From NCBI GenBank assembly GCA_012934845.2, contig WNNJ02003698.1, positions 1 through 64,000 on the forward strand: DNA of 64,000 nucleotides, written 5' to 3'. Positions 9,081-21,017 of this stretch are shown in pieces (the stretch's first letter is position 1; each line of letters starts with the position of its first letter). The notes below the pieces were generated by a model. It made no database searches and was not told the origin of the DNA. It saw only the letters and a list, made by a program, of their open reading frames with translations. A program made the translations under genes and the position numbers. This DNA comes from Pomphorhynchus laevis (Eukaryota; Acanthocephala; Palaeacanthocephala; Echinorhynchida; Pomphorhynchidae).

Positions 9081-10297
9081 CCCTGACTCAGTCCCTCCAG
9101 TATAAGTGGACATATGTTCAAAGAACATGTGAAGGGAGTCTAAATTCATACGCCAAACTGTCTGATTCACTGTTGAAACAGCTTATTCCAGCAATAACAG
9201 GTTTAATAACGGATGATGAATATGTCAATATGTTATTGTTGCCAAAACGATTTGGAGGCCTTGGGATTGATGATCCTAATGATGAACCAGAGAGAAAATT
9301 TCGAAACTCAAGACTAATATGTAATCCACTACTAGAACATATTACAGGAAACGCATTAAAAGACATACAAAAGAAAATCGCCGTATCTCTAAAAGAAGAA
9401 AATAATGTATTGTGGAAAGAGAGGCGGGATACTGCCTCAACTTTACGAACATCTTTTACCTCCACCTTAAGCTATTTATCACGTCCCGGAACATCAACTT
9501 GGCTATCGGCAAAACCAATAGTGAGTTACAAACGATATTTGAGTAAACGTCAATTTCAAGACGCACTTGCTATAAGATATGGCTGGCCACCTCCTAACGC
9601 ACCACAAAATTGTACCTGCGGTAACTGTTTTGATCTAAGACATTGCCTTGCGTGTCAAGTTGGAGGTCTACCAACAATAAGGCATAATGCTGTTCGCAAT
9701 TTTGTTGCATCGAGATTAACCCAAGTGACGTCGTCTGTCATGATTGAGCCTGTATTACGAACACTGCCTGAAAATGTCGAATTCGAGCGACCTACAACAA
9801 CACGGGATATGGACGCAAGACTCGACATTGAATGCAACGGTTTATTCGGTGATACATTAGAGCGGTCCTTACTGGACATTTGTACATTCAACCACCTAGC
9901 CCAATCGTATCGTTCGAATAATCCGGATAACCACTTCAATTACCACACACAAAGGAAAATGGCCAAGTATAGCGAACGTGTTGCCAAGTTTGAAGACGCA
10001 AATTTTTACCCGTTCATAATAGCGTGTAACGGTGCTATGGGTAATGAGGCTCAGCTAGTTCTGAAGCGGATGGCGAAATTGGAAGCTGAAAAATCTAAAC
10101 GACCCTACAATCGTTGCATTGAAGACCTTAGAGTTGACATTGGTTTTCTAATGGCTAGGTCGGCTTCAGTCGCATTGCGAAATGCGAGGTCGAGAACTGG
10201 AAGGTTTGCAGGAATTGCAATGGAAAATTTTATTGGTGATACGATAGATGATCTTAAAATTCAAGATACACTGTCGTGCCAGGATGTTCAAATTTGA
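9071..10297 (+). CDS. E4 ORF: RT thumb plus RLE endonuclease, 5'-truncated but open
   Basis: 408 codons without a break. The first residues align with the TRSLQ-KW block that follows RT in E2, so the CXC cluster and the RT palm are absent. What remains is the region after RT, the finger with CTCG...H...C near residue 179, and a complete restriction-like nuclease: RLDI near 251, LLD near 269, QRKMAKY near 293. The start codon lies inside the GAATGTC target sequence, not in the element, and happens to be in frame. It is a distinct subfamily from E2 and E3. Expression is unknown; an open frame in a dead-on-arrival copy most simply means the insertion is young. Confidence 0.85.
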   Translation: MSLSLTQSLQYKWTYVQRTCEGSLNSYAKLSDSLLKQLIPAITGLITDDEYVNMLLLPKRFGGLGIDDPNDEPERKFRNSRLICNPLLEHITGNALKDIQKKIAVSLKEENNVLWKERRDTASTLRTSFTSTLSYLSRPGTSTWLSAKPIVSYKRYLSKRQFQDALAIRYGWPPPNAPQNCTCGNCFDLRHCLACQVGGLPTIRHNAVRNFVASRLTQVTSSVMIEPVLRTLPENVEFERPTTTRDMDARLDIECNGLFGDTLERSLLDICTFNHLAQSYRSNNPDNHFNYHTQRKMAKYSERVAKFEDANFYPFIIACNGAMGNEAQLVLKRMAKLEAEKSKRPYNRCIEDLRVDIGFLMARSASVALRNARSRTGRFAGIAMENFIGDTIDDLKIQDTLSCQDVQI

Positions 10298-10416
10298 TAT
10301 ATTATTTTTTATTTCAATTGTGACTCGTTAGGTATTGTTCTACTGTTGCCCATTAGGGGACTTTGAAAGTCTTGTGTTTATTTGATTTACAATAAATATT
10401 TTTTATTTAAAAAAAA
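9081..10416 (+). mobile_element. E4: 5'-truncated CXC-RLE retrotransposon
   Basis: About 1.34 kb, 3' part only, ending in an A run and flanked by exact 12-bp direct repeats. 5' truncation with a target-site duplication is the expected product of incomplete target-primed reverse transcription. It inserted between E3 and the 5' leader of E5, in the same orientation as both. Confidence 0.88.
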
Positions 10417-10428
10417 GAATGTCTTTGT
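10417..10428. repeat. Target-site duplication of E4, right copy
   Basis: Second exact GAATGTCTTTGT, continuing directly into TTATTAAAACTC, the 5' leader of E5. The E4 target was therefore in the leader of E5. Confidence 0.8.
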
Positions 10429-13400
10429 TATTAAAACTCTTACAAAAAATTAAAAATGTTAATTTTTAACAGTCGTATTAAAACTGTTATTTAAACACAC
10501 ATAGATACAAATTACAATAAAATAACATACAAATACAATTTTACGTTCAAACACAATGCCTCGAGGACACCCCTCAACACTTACAAGATGCTGCACATGT
10601 AATGGTCCGACTGCTGTATGCAAAGGATGCCGCTGTGCAAGATCAAAAGCAGCTTGTCTCAACTGCCAAGCACTAAATTGCACCAACAGATCACTTCATA
10701 ATGTTCCGGAAACTGCGTTAATTCAAACAATCGTACAACGTAATCTCTCGATTGATCATCAAAAACCTTCCTGCCATACATATTCCGCTTCTAGCATCGT
10801 TCAGGATGTTGATTCAGTTAATATACACTTGAGTTCACCGAAACCAATTCAGTTTGATCGTAAGGCCACAATCAATTATATTTTTGAAATAGTAAAAAAA
10901 TGGATCCCGAATCTATTTCGTCTGACAAAATGCAAACCCTCTCACGATTTTGCAAACGAATTAGCACGGATTTATAACGACTCAAGAACATCATCTGATT
11001 CGCTCACGAGCGCTGTTGTACTCGGGCACCTTATCCTACAAAGACCTCTTCGTACCGACTTCAAATCAATAAAATCAACGTTCACCAAAAGAATGAAATT
11101 ATGGTTCGACGACAAACTAACAGACCTATTTGATGAAGCTCTTATCCTCCAAGGCCTCCATTATTCAAAAAGGAGAAAGAATGCGCCGCAGAATTGGAAA
11201 AAGACATTTGTCAACCAGGTTCGATCTGGTCGGTTAACTGCGGCCATTAAATCGTTGGATAATGAACAGGGTCTCGGTATCCCACTTCATGCTACCGACT
11301 CGATTGGCACAACATCTGTACACGATTCATTACTCGCCAAACACCCAAATGCCTAACCGATTGATAATGACGTTTTGCTGAGCGAAAACTGTTATCAAGA
11401 GCCAGTATTCCACCCGTCTTTTTTCGAAAACATAGAGGGAGAGATGATTGCAACCACCGGCAAATTGATAAAAGGCGGCGCTGGTGCATCCAGACTGGAT
11501 GCTCTTACATGGTTCAACATGCTTAATGGTTTTGGTGCCGACTCGAAGAATCTCGCATCCGCGCTTGCCCGATACACTACTCACCTCGCAACGGAAACAG
11601 CTTCTAAAGATTCAATGAGAGCCTTATCTTGCAGCCGCATAATTGCCCTGAGTAAACAATGCGGCATTCGCCAATAGGCATTGTAGACGTAAGTCGACGT
11701 ATAATGTCTAAAGCGATCCTACGGATTTCACAACCCCAGCTACAAAAAAATCTGTGGTAACCTACAAACTTGTTCCGGCCTAAGCGCAGGAACAGAATGC
11801 GTGATACATTCGGTACGATCTATCCTAAACTCGAATCCTGCTCATATTTTACTGACGATAGATGCTGATAACGCTTTTAATCGTATCAACCGTCAACTAG
11901 CGCTAAACAATATGACGCGAATATGCCCTGCACTTGCTGTTACCTTAAACAATATATACCGTGATGATCCAGAACTATTCATAGGCGGTGAGACGATACA
12001 TTGCCAAGAGGGATTTACCCAAGGAGATGTATTAGCCATGGCCGCTTTCGCCGCCGCTACTCTCCCAATGTTAAACCGTATTCAAGATTCTTTCCCACAT
12101 CTTCAGCAATTCTGGTATGCAGATGACGGATGCTTTATCGGAACGGTCTCTGATGTTCGAGATGCTTTCTTGTTTATTCAAAAGTTAGGACCGAAATATG
12201 GTTTTCACGTTAACACGCAAAAATGCCATGCATTATGCACAAATGGCAATTAGCAAAATTCATTAAAGGCTTTGTCTGAATTGGGCATTAATCTCTCAAA
12301 TGAAGGAGTTATCTTGCTTGGAGCTCCGATTGGAAACATCGATTTTATCAGCAGCAATATTTCAGCAAAAATATCTTCAATCATAAGAAGACTCACCCGC
12401 TTATATGAGATTGGTGAGTTCGATTTACAAACTTATTACACTTGTATCACCAAATCCCTTCAGCATACTTGGACACATATTCAAAGAACAACGATGTGTG
12501 ATTCTACTTCGTTTGAGTGTCTTGAACGTGAACTACGAAATGAATTCGAAACACTACTGTCCGTTGACTCTATCTCTCTCTATGTACACTATAGAAAATA
12601 TGTAACTTACCAGTAAAAAAATGGGTGGTCTCAAAATCATTAATCCTTGTCGATCAGTTGCGTCTAACTGTCACAATTCGCTTTTCATTTGGCGGGGTTT
12701 CTTGGAGAGCGTGTTCTGATCGGATACGTCAGACAATCAAGATGACAACAGAGCTAAAGTATCAGCATCTAAAAATGAACGACACTTACATCACAGATGT
12801 ACAGTATACAGTGATTTAAACGACGGGTTACAAAATGTACTTGACCATGTTTCTGTATGCGGATCATCCTCTTGGCTCACGGCTTATCCATCATCGTATA
12901 ACGGGACAATCCTAAGCAATACAGTCTTCAAAAACTCAATCGCTGCTCGCTATGGTCAGCTCGTCAAAAATGCTCCTCGTTGGTGTTCATGTAGCGCCCC
13001 TAATACTCTCTCACTCTTTGTCCTGCAAATATGGTTTCCTACCCTCAATTCGCCACAATTGTATCCGAGACTATCTTGCGAGGGCATTAACAAAAGTTGC
13101 CTCGTGTGTTCAGACTGAACCACAACTGAATCTAGTCCACGATGCTATTGACTTTCAAACACAGGCAACCACAAGAGACAAAAATGCACGGTTAGATATT
13201 GGCTGCAATGGCCTTTTTGGCGGAAACACAGAGCGCACTTTCTTGGATATTTGTATTTTTAATATACATGCGCCCTCGAACGCCGGCAAATCTCCCGAGT
13301 CAGCATTTAACTACCATGTCCAACGTAAGTTGTCCAAATATAATGAAAGAGTACGCGAAGTCGAACACGCTAGTTTCTTAACGTTTGGCGTCTCCAGTTC

Positions 13401-13732
13401 CGGAAGTCTCGCTATCGATTCAAATCGTTGCTTACAGACAATCGCGCACAAGCTTGCAGACAAGTTTCAGACAAACTACGTTAGTGAAATCAAGCAGCTC
13501 CGAGAATCCGTTGGGTTACTTCTTATGCGCGGAATTTCTATGAGTATCCGACTGCCCCGTTTAAAACTTCATCATCCCGTTGGAAATTGCTTCAATCGCT
13601 AGTTAACAAACAACTACTTTTCCGCATTTCAACAACATTGTTTTTGAAAAATCAAACTGATGGTTTTCATTGGACCCATTTGCGGGTAACCCCATAATGT
13701 TGTACATTATATTATCATTATTATTAAAAAAA
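10429..13732 (+). mobile_element. E5: decayed full-length CXC-RLE retrotransposon
   Basis: About 3.3 kb with leader, CXC start, RT, RLE and 3' A run, but the frame is broken several times. Its 3' end abuts GAATGTCATCGAGCG, which is the 3' terminus of LINE X copy X1 on the minus strand. A 3' portion of the same subfamily is present at 24296-25280 (minus), nearly identical over the nuclease region. Confidence 0.88.
10556..13602 (+). pseudogene. E5 ORF: CXC, RT and RLE, broken
   Basis: The ATG at 10556 starts a protein with nine cysteines at residues 12, 13, 15, 22, 25, 27, 34, 37 and 42, exactly as in E2 and E3. The frame runs to a stop at 11354, restarts 11375-11677, then continues as RT at 11801-12253 (DADNAF, GFTQGD, YADD all present), 12272-12616 (post-RT), and finally the nuclease part 12952-13602 (H-C finger remnant, RLDI, FLDI, KLSKY). 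At least two stops and two or three frameshifts or small deletions, with the worst damage around 12610-12950. Inactive LINE ORF. Confidence 0.88.
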
Positions 13733-15161
13733 GAATGTCATCGAGCGTAGCTCAATAGACACCTTCACAATTTAAAATATAAAAAGAAAACTAACAACAA
13801 AGTAATTAAAAATTAGTCAGTTTCTTCAAAGTAGATACAAATCCACGTCTGCTGGTTTGCTTCACCACTTCCGCCGGTAAACGATTCCAAGCTGGAATGA
13901 CACGCACGGCAAAATTAATGTTTCTTTTTTTACACCAGTGTTTACGTTGTAACATAAGTGGATGACCACATAATCTTGAGTCATTTCGCATACGAAATAG
14001 ACTTCTAACGGGATTATCAGGATTGATAATCGCCCGCCACACTACAACCAGGTCATTTAGTGCTCGAAGTGAAGATAACGAAGGCATATTAAGGCGACTT
14101 AACCGTTCCTTATAAGTAAGGTTATGAAGGCCCGCTACCTGTTTAGAACGTCGCAATACCTGTTCAATACGAAACTCTTCCGATTTGTTAACTGGACATG
14201 ATGCTAGAGAACAATAGTTAAAACACTTGAACAGAGAGTAGTGAATAACAGTTTAAATGACTCAATTTCTAATTTACTAAAACATCTGGAAATCATACCG
14301 GAAATTCGAGTTGCTCTAGCACATATTTGCTCTGTATTTTTCCTAGTGCCTAGATCATCCGAAACGACGACGCCCAAGTCTCTATTTTGACGAACCATAG
14401 GAATTGGTTGTAAGTTAATTGAGTAGCTGGTTGTCCAAAACTTATTCCCTATGTGCATGTATGCACATTTTGTCACATTAATACTTAAACAGTTCTCAGC
14501 TCCCCAATACGTCAATGTATCGAGATCAGACTAATATTTGTCGGTCAAGGTAATTAACAACACAGCGATAGACCTTAAGATCATCGGCGTACAACAACGT
14601 TTTTGACAGCAGTAATGATGGGAGTTCGTTAATATATATGAAATAAAATTGGTCCTAAAATCGATCCTTGTGGTACACCACTACATATAGAAGTCCAATC
14701 TGACAAAGTCCCACTTACTCTTACTGCTGCAGTTCTATCTAATAAATACGCACGAATCCAATTAACAATTACAGAATCAAAGTGAAGTCCTATAAGTTTG
14801 CCAATAAGTATATTATGATTGATTGTATCGAAAGCACGCGAGAAGTCCACTAATACAACGTCGGTGTCGACACCGGCATCAAAAGCACTGGACCAATCAT
14901 CTCTAGCAATTAGAAGATTTGAACATGTTGATCTACTTGAACGGAATCCATGTTGGGCAGGATGTAAAAGGTTATTTATCGAAACATGGCGGTTGATGTG
15001 AAACAAAATTAAACGCTCTAGTACCTTACAGCAAATACATGTCAAACTAACTGGTCTAAAATTGCTGGCGCATGACCTATCACCTTTTTTATATACAGGG
15101 CAAACTATCGATTTTAGCCAGTCGAGGGGAATCTTTGATTTGCATAAGGAAAATATGAAAA
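13733..15161 (-). mobile_element. LINE X copy X1 (CR1-like), 5'-truncated
   Basis: APE-type LINE on the minus strand. The RT block (15045-14629) carries SRAFDTINHN and SGVPQGSILGP; 14515-14204 and 14156-13806 hold the C-terminal part of ORF2, ending TLKKLTNF. The 3' terminus is GCTACGCTCGATGACATTC read on the minus strand, and CXC element E5 is joined exactly there. Several frame breaks separate the pieces. Nearly identical to X2, X3 and X4 by eye. The left end is abruptly joined to the E5b fragment. CR1-group assignment rests on the RT motifs and the C-terminal block. Confidence 0.85.
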
Positions 15162-15950
15162 TTTAAAGATGCAATGGCAGTAAGATATGGTCGGGAGCCA
15201 CCCAACGCTCCAATTACATGCCAATGAGGTCAGCCATTCAATTTGCGTCATTGCCTTCCATGTCAATCCGGTGGCATCCCTGCAATCCGTCATAATGCCA
15301 TGCTTGACAATTTGCGGATGAATTAACGAAGATATGTTCATCAGTGTGTATAGAAACTGTGCTACAGATTGTGCCGGACTTTATGGTATTTGAAAATGCA
15401 TCAACCCCACGTGATGATAACGCGAGGGCTGATGTATCTTGTCATGGACTTTACGGAGACTGTTCGGAAATGTCCATGTTGGACGCGTGTACATTTAGCC
15501 ATGTTGCCCCATCATATACGAGAAAACCTAGTACAGCCGTTTTCCATGATCACGAGGTTCGGAAGAGGTCAAAATATAGTGAACGTATTGTACAGATCGA
15601 AATAGTGTGTTTCTATCCAGTGGTCATTGCTACGAATGAAGCTTTTGGACTACCAACTGATTTAATAACGAAGCACATGTCGGCACTTAAGGCGATCAAA
15701 TCGAAGGAAAATTTCAACGATTGTATTTTCAAATTGAGGTGATGGATTAGAACGACAATGGCGAAGATGGTCTCGATGTGTGTGAGGGCAGCCCACTGCA
15801 CGTAGCAGATCAGTGATCCAAAATTTATGTTGAACCCATTGCGGATAACTTTTTTACTTTAAACGGATCTATTTGCAGGTAACCATTCAAATGTTTTTAC
15901 ACGAATTTGTGTGGATTTACAAAACTAAAATTATCATCATAAATTAAAAA
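15162..15950 (+). mobile_element. E5b: 3' fragment of a CXC-RLE retrotransposon
   Basis: Carries only the finger and nuclease part: IRHNA near 15285, ARADV near 15426, MLDA near 15477, EVRKRSKY near 15555, then a 3' UTR with GGTAACC and an A-rich end at 15950. Broken by stops near its start. The following base starts the E6 leader, so E5b and E6 are again head to tail. Confidence 0.8.
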
Positions 15951-18900
15951 ATTGTCTTGGTTATTATAAATTGATATATTTGAGATAAATAAAAAACACT
16001 AATTACAATATAATTGATTACAAATATAATGGTACGTGGTAAGCCCCCTTCAATTTAACTATGCTGCAACTGCAATGGCCCTAGTGCCAAGTGTAAAGCA
16101 TGCAAATGTGTCAAAGGCAAAAAGACGTGTACAAGTTGTCGGGCATGCAATTGCACGAATCGTAGCATGGAAAATCAACAGGTACTCACGCCGCCAACTA
16201 ATATACCTTTGCGAGAATGTTGTATCCCGTTAGGACAACACGGTACCTCGAGTACTAATTTTGATTGGTTGCTGCGGAATTATGATATGCGCACTGTATC
16301 AGGAAATTATTAAGTGGCGGCCTAATCTTTGTACTATCCTTAAGTGCAATACTGCTAAAGTAATTGCTGCAAAACTCACTGAATTCATTAACGAGTTCGT
16401 AGAAGAATCTGAGAGGTGTCCGTCAATTCTAAAATTGATTTCAGTCTTTTGTCAGATTATTCTGCAAAAGACGAGCCATCGACGTACAAGTGACTATCGC
16501 AAAGTATTGGAAAGAAGATTGAAATGGTGGGACGAAGGAACGTTCGAGGAGCTACTCAAGGAAGCGCGTTGCTTTCAGTCAAAAGACCTAACTACCAGAG
16601 GACGCTTAGCAGACAACGATGTTATAAGCACTGTACGGGGCATAGTACATGCTGGTAATATCGCCCGAGCAGCTAAACTAATCGAAATCGAGGCTCTGTT
16701 AATGGTATACTAGATCATCATTATACAGTTGATGGCATTTCAGTCCTTGAGTAGCCTAAACAGTTACATCCAGAATCGTCACCTGTGAACCCTGAATTTG
16801 TGAACACCTTACTCGTCAATGTTGGAAAATTCAACTCGTATGTTTTCATGGAAATTTCAAGCTATGACATTAAACGTTCGGCAGAACAGACAAACGGAGG
16901 TGCCGGGCCATCAGGAATGACAGCTCAAGCATGGTTTGGGTTGTTGTCAGGACGTTCAAGGGAGTCAACACTACTTGCAGAAAGTTTAGCACGTTTTGCG
17001 ACAATGTTAGCCTCAAAATCTTTAGAACCATCATGATTAGAGGCATACTGCGCATGTCGCCTGATTCCAGTAAATAAATGTCTTGGAGTTCGACCAATCA
17101 GTGTTGGTGATGTATTAAGACGGATAGTCGCGAAGACAGATGCGTAAAATCAATCCTTTCTTAACCGAAGTATGTGGGATAACTCAATGGTGTGCAGGGC
17201 GAAGAACTGGAACAGAAACGGTTATTCACAGAGTGAGAAATCTGTTTGACAAAAATGCCGACTACTATGTTCTCACCATCGATGTCAAGAATGCGTTTAA
17301 TTGCTTAAATAGATCCTTATTACTTTGTAACATCAAAATGATTTGCCCAGCATTGTCCACACTGTTGATAAACGCTTACACTAATCTAGCGTTATTGTCA
17401 GTGATGTATGAAAGTATTCTCTCGAGTGAGGGGGTCACTCAGGGTGACCCATAGCAATGGCAGCTTATGCCGCTGATGAAAGTATTGCAAGCGAGAGTCC
17501 CTGAAATATCACAAATGTGGTACGCGGATGATGTAACTCTAATAGGAAAGTGTACGAACCTATTACAAGGGTTGGATATATAGAAATCTGTGGGTCCTTC
17601 CTACGGCTTCTATGTGAATAGTGCCAAATGTCATTTGCTCCGGAATCGAACCACAAGTGATGAAGAGCTGTGTGCCTTCAAACGAAAGTATATGCGTCGA
17701 CGACGAAGGTATTAAAATCTTGGGCAGCTTTATAGGAACCAAAAGTTTCACATGTGAGTGTATTGAGGAAAAGACTAAAGGTTGAATAGATGAGATAGTG
17801 GTACTTAAGCAAATAGCAAAGTACGACAAACATGTTGCATACGCTTTATTTACAAAATCGACACAATTTCAGTAGACACATCTACAACAAACCGGCAATA
17901 CAAACAAGATGCAGTTCAAAGAATTGGAAGAAATAATATTCGGATCGTTTCTGCCCGACATTGTCGGGGGAATCAGTGGGCATGCTGAGTTTCAGAAGAT
18001 TGCCCAGTTACCAGTAAGAAAGGGTGAGCTGGGAATGCGGAATCCTGCAGATGATACCGAAGGCCATTTTCACCAATCAGTTGCAAAGGCAAGCAACAAT
18101 ATCCTGAACTCAGATATTGAAACATCATAACGTACACTCAGTGAGATGATGAAAATATTCCGAGAAGAGATTGACGAACGTTCACGGATATCAATGAAAC
18201 AGGTGTCACAGGCGGCAAATGAGAAATGGAAACTTATTCTTCAACACGCTTCTTGGCTTGGTGCATCGGCCTGGTTGACAGTCACATGAACTCGGTTGCA
18301 CAGATCACAGCTAAATCAAAATCAATTCCAGGTTGCAATGGCCACCAGATACAATTTAATCAGTGAACCTTGCAAAAAATGTAAGTGCGGAGGTAGCATC
18401 GAGCCGCACACACGTTGTCCTGCAAAGTGGGTGGTTTCACAATCATACGACATAATGCTGTTCGAGATATTCTGGGAGTTATTATAAAGCAAGCGTTCGG
18501 AAACGTCGCTTCTGAGGTCGAATTACAACCCGTACCAGAAGAGATGGTCTTCGCTGCAAATTCGACGACACGCGATAGATCTGCCAGGATGGATCTTGTA
18601 TATACGGACTTTAAGCATGGAACGGCGAAGCGGTCACATATACACGTTTGCGTTTTCAACCATTTTGCTCCAGCGTACGCCATGCCAAGTGACGTAAATT
18701 CTGTTTTCGTATCATGCGACTTGAAAAAATTCGAAATATGCAGAGTGAATCAATAGAATAGAATGTGACGTTTTCATACCTGCTGTCGTGTCATCTGTTG
18801 GTGGTCATGTCATCGAGCTTCAGAGATTGCTAAAAAAGGAAGCTGGATGTCTTGCCAATGAATCCGGACTACCATATGGGTTGATTATCACGCAACTGAG

Positions 18901-19060
18901 AAGGCGGTTGGCGTTTTCGTTGATAAAAGCCATCTCCTTGGGGAGTTGACTGGATAAGCGTTTTAGAAAGTATGAAGAGAGAATTTGTTGACAATTATAC
19001 AATGCATTGTAATCATTGTTATTTATAATAAATATATTAATAAATAAAAAATATATAATA
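15951..19060 (+). mobile_element. E6: decayed full-length CXC-RLE retrotransposon
   Basis: Begins ATTGTCTTGGTTATTATAAA, the shared leader. The ORF start at 16029 encodes MVRGKP and, after a stop in codon 10, a cysteine cluster with the same spacing as E2 and E3. Pieces of RT (DVKNAF near 17281, YADD near 17520), finger and nuclease (RMDL near 18588) follow in different frames up to about 18950. The 3' end is lost in AT-rich sequence near 19060. Many stops and shifts: an old copy. Confidence 0.82.
16029..18950 (+). pseudogene. E6 ORF remnants
   Basis: Readable stretches are 16029-16180 (CXC cluster, one stop), 16261-16713 (linker), 16785-17036 (GGAGPSG block), 17140-17454 (RT up to GVTQGDP), about 17460-17560 (YADD), 17909-18130, 18296-18487 and 18415-18756 (nuclease). 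At least six breaks. Order and content match the E2 protein throughout, so this is one decayed LINE ORF and not several genes. Confidence 0.8.
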
Positions 19061-19099
19061 ATAATTATTAATTATTATTATCAATTAATAATTAATGAA

Positions 19100-19965
19100 A
19101 GAGCAAATATTTATTAAATAGATTTACATTTGGAGTTCCCGCAAATAGGCTTCAACACAAAACGTATTATATATACAATATATTATGATAGGTCAAGTTA
19201 GTTAAAGGTTAACATATTAAGATTGTAGTTAATTGTTAATTAATTAGTCTGACCGAAGACCGACGTAATGCTAAGAACGAGCATCTTGCGAGGGCGAAAG
19301 AAACGTCTGCTCGCAGTGAAGTTACACACTCGCTGTATGTCGATCCATGCTTTCGGGCTTGCTTGCTTGCTATGATCGTCAACATATTTTTGGCAGATGG
19401 GCCTATGTTTCCTACAGTAGAGAAAGTGAGAGGAATTAATCCGGCGCATTCGAGTTTTGTAACTCTCTCTAAGTACTTACTCCGTTTCCTGTTTTCATGA
19501 TAGGTATGTGAACTCTGCATATTCAAAGAGTAAAACTGAGCAAGTGGATTAAAAACACAAACGTCCATGAAGGACCGCTCCGTCGAATCGCCAAAAAGAC
19601 CGTTGCATACTAAATCAAGCCTAGTAGATCTATCTTTTGTGGTAGAATCATTCTCAAAAATCATCCCTTCCGGTACTGGTGTAAGACATGGTTCTGCTAA
19701 TACGTTATAGCATACATCCTTTAGAGTTGAACCAATTACGTCGCGTATAATATTATGTCGAATGATGGGATTCCTCCTATTTTACACGATTGGGCGTGAG
19801 AGATATTGAATTTTTCGCCACAAGTGCATTTGTCGGGAATATCGTTTGGACTCCATCCGAAGCGTGTTGCAAGTGCGTCTTGGAATTGTTGTCTTGATAG
19901 GACGCGTTTATAGTATATGGAAGGAAAACTGCTTAACCACAGTGAAGATCCGGGAGAATCGGCGA
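19100..19965 (-). mobile_element. E7: inverted 3' fragment of a CXC-RLE retrotransposon
   Basis: Minus-strand fragment covering the post-RT part, the finger (CTCGEKFN near 19825) and the nuclease (RLDL near 19620, FMDV near 19570, KRSKY near 19480), ending RSSVRLIN at 19239. It has one frame change near 19670-19780. It converges tail to tail with E6. The 3' UTR merges into AT-rich sequence near 19100. Confidence 0.78.
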
Positions 19966-20195
19966 TAAATAATTATTATTTTACTATCATTATTTTACTG
20001 GGACATAAAAATGTTTTGAGAGATAAAATACACATTTGAGAGATAATACATATCTATATTATTATGTATATAATATACACATATAATATACACAATTACG
20101 ACAACCTATGAACACGACAATTTACTAACCACGAAAACCTACGAATCACGACAACTTACAAACCACGACAACCTACGAACAACAACTTACACATC
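19966..20195. repeat. AT-rich gap with degenerate ACGACAACCTACGAA repeats
   Basis: No gene seen. From about 20098 to 20185 there are about six degenerate copies of a unit near ACGACAACCTACGAA. Similar ACGACAACC-type repeats occur in the LINE Z 5' UTR (43246-43375, other strand), so this may be a leftover of such a leader. Confidence 0.5.
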
Positions 20196-21017
20196 AAATC
20201 AGCTAACTGAGTCTACGTATTTAATATAATTATAAAATAAACAAAACATAATAATGCTAAATCAAAATTTAATAATTAAATAATAAAATTAATAATTGTT
20301 TTTAGATTTTATATAATTTAAATCAAGTTAAAATAAAAAATTGAAATTTAAAAAAAACGTCATTTTTATGAATTGACTAATAAATAACAGACGTTGTATC
20401 AGAATAAGAATTAGAGGTCATCAGGAGGAACTGCTATGTTATCAGCTTTCGGCTCCTAACTCCCACCCCTACCCAACATAGCAGCGGGACCAAATACATA
20501 ATAATGATGTATTTCCTCTGATAAAACTATCTAGTATCTTATTCTAATGCAAAGTATATTATTTATTATCCATCCATAAAAATTTGCCACTTAAGAGTTT
20601 AAATTTATTCTTTATATTATTGTGTTGATTTATATATTTTACTATTTTCTGCTTGATGTTATTTTTATAGTAACCTAGTTTAAAATATGTATCGATTAAA
20701 TTATTTAAATGATTTTGAAGAAAGCCAATATAATTACATATTGTTGCAATTCTGAAAATTTCATTATTCAATGTATTATATTTTATATTATATGGTATGC
20801 ATGAATGCTCATGCAAAAATATGTTTCTTGTAAATTTAAAAATGTCATCTTTACGATATAAATTAAAAGTAGTTTTAATTGATGTTAATTTAATGTTCAT
20901 ATCTAGATATACACCTTCTTTATCATTAATATTGGTTTTGTTAAGAATAAGGCTTTCTATATAAATTTGTTCACTAATTGAATAAAAATTATTAGAATTA
21001 TAGACACATATATCTAT

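Noticed and set aside
13806-14156. Separate small gene of 116 codons (also at 28443 and 36743)
   Set aside because: It is the C-terminal block of the LINE X ORF2, repeated with every LINE X copy.
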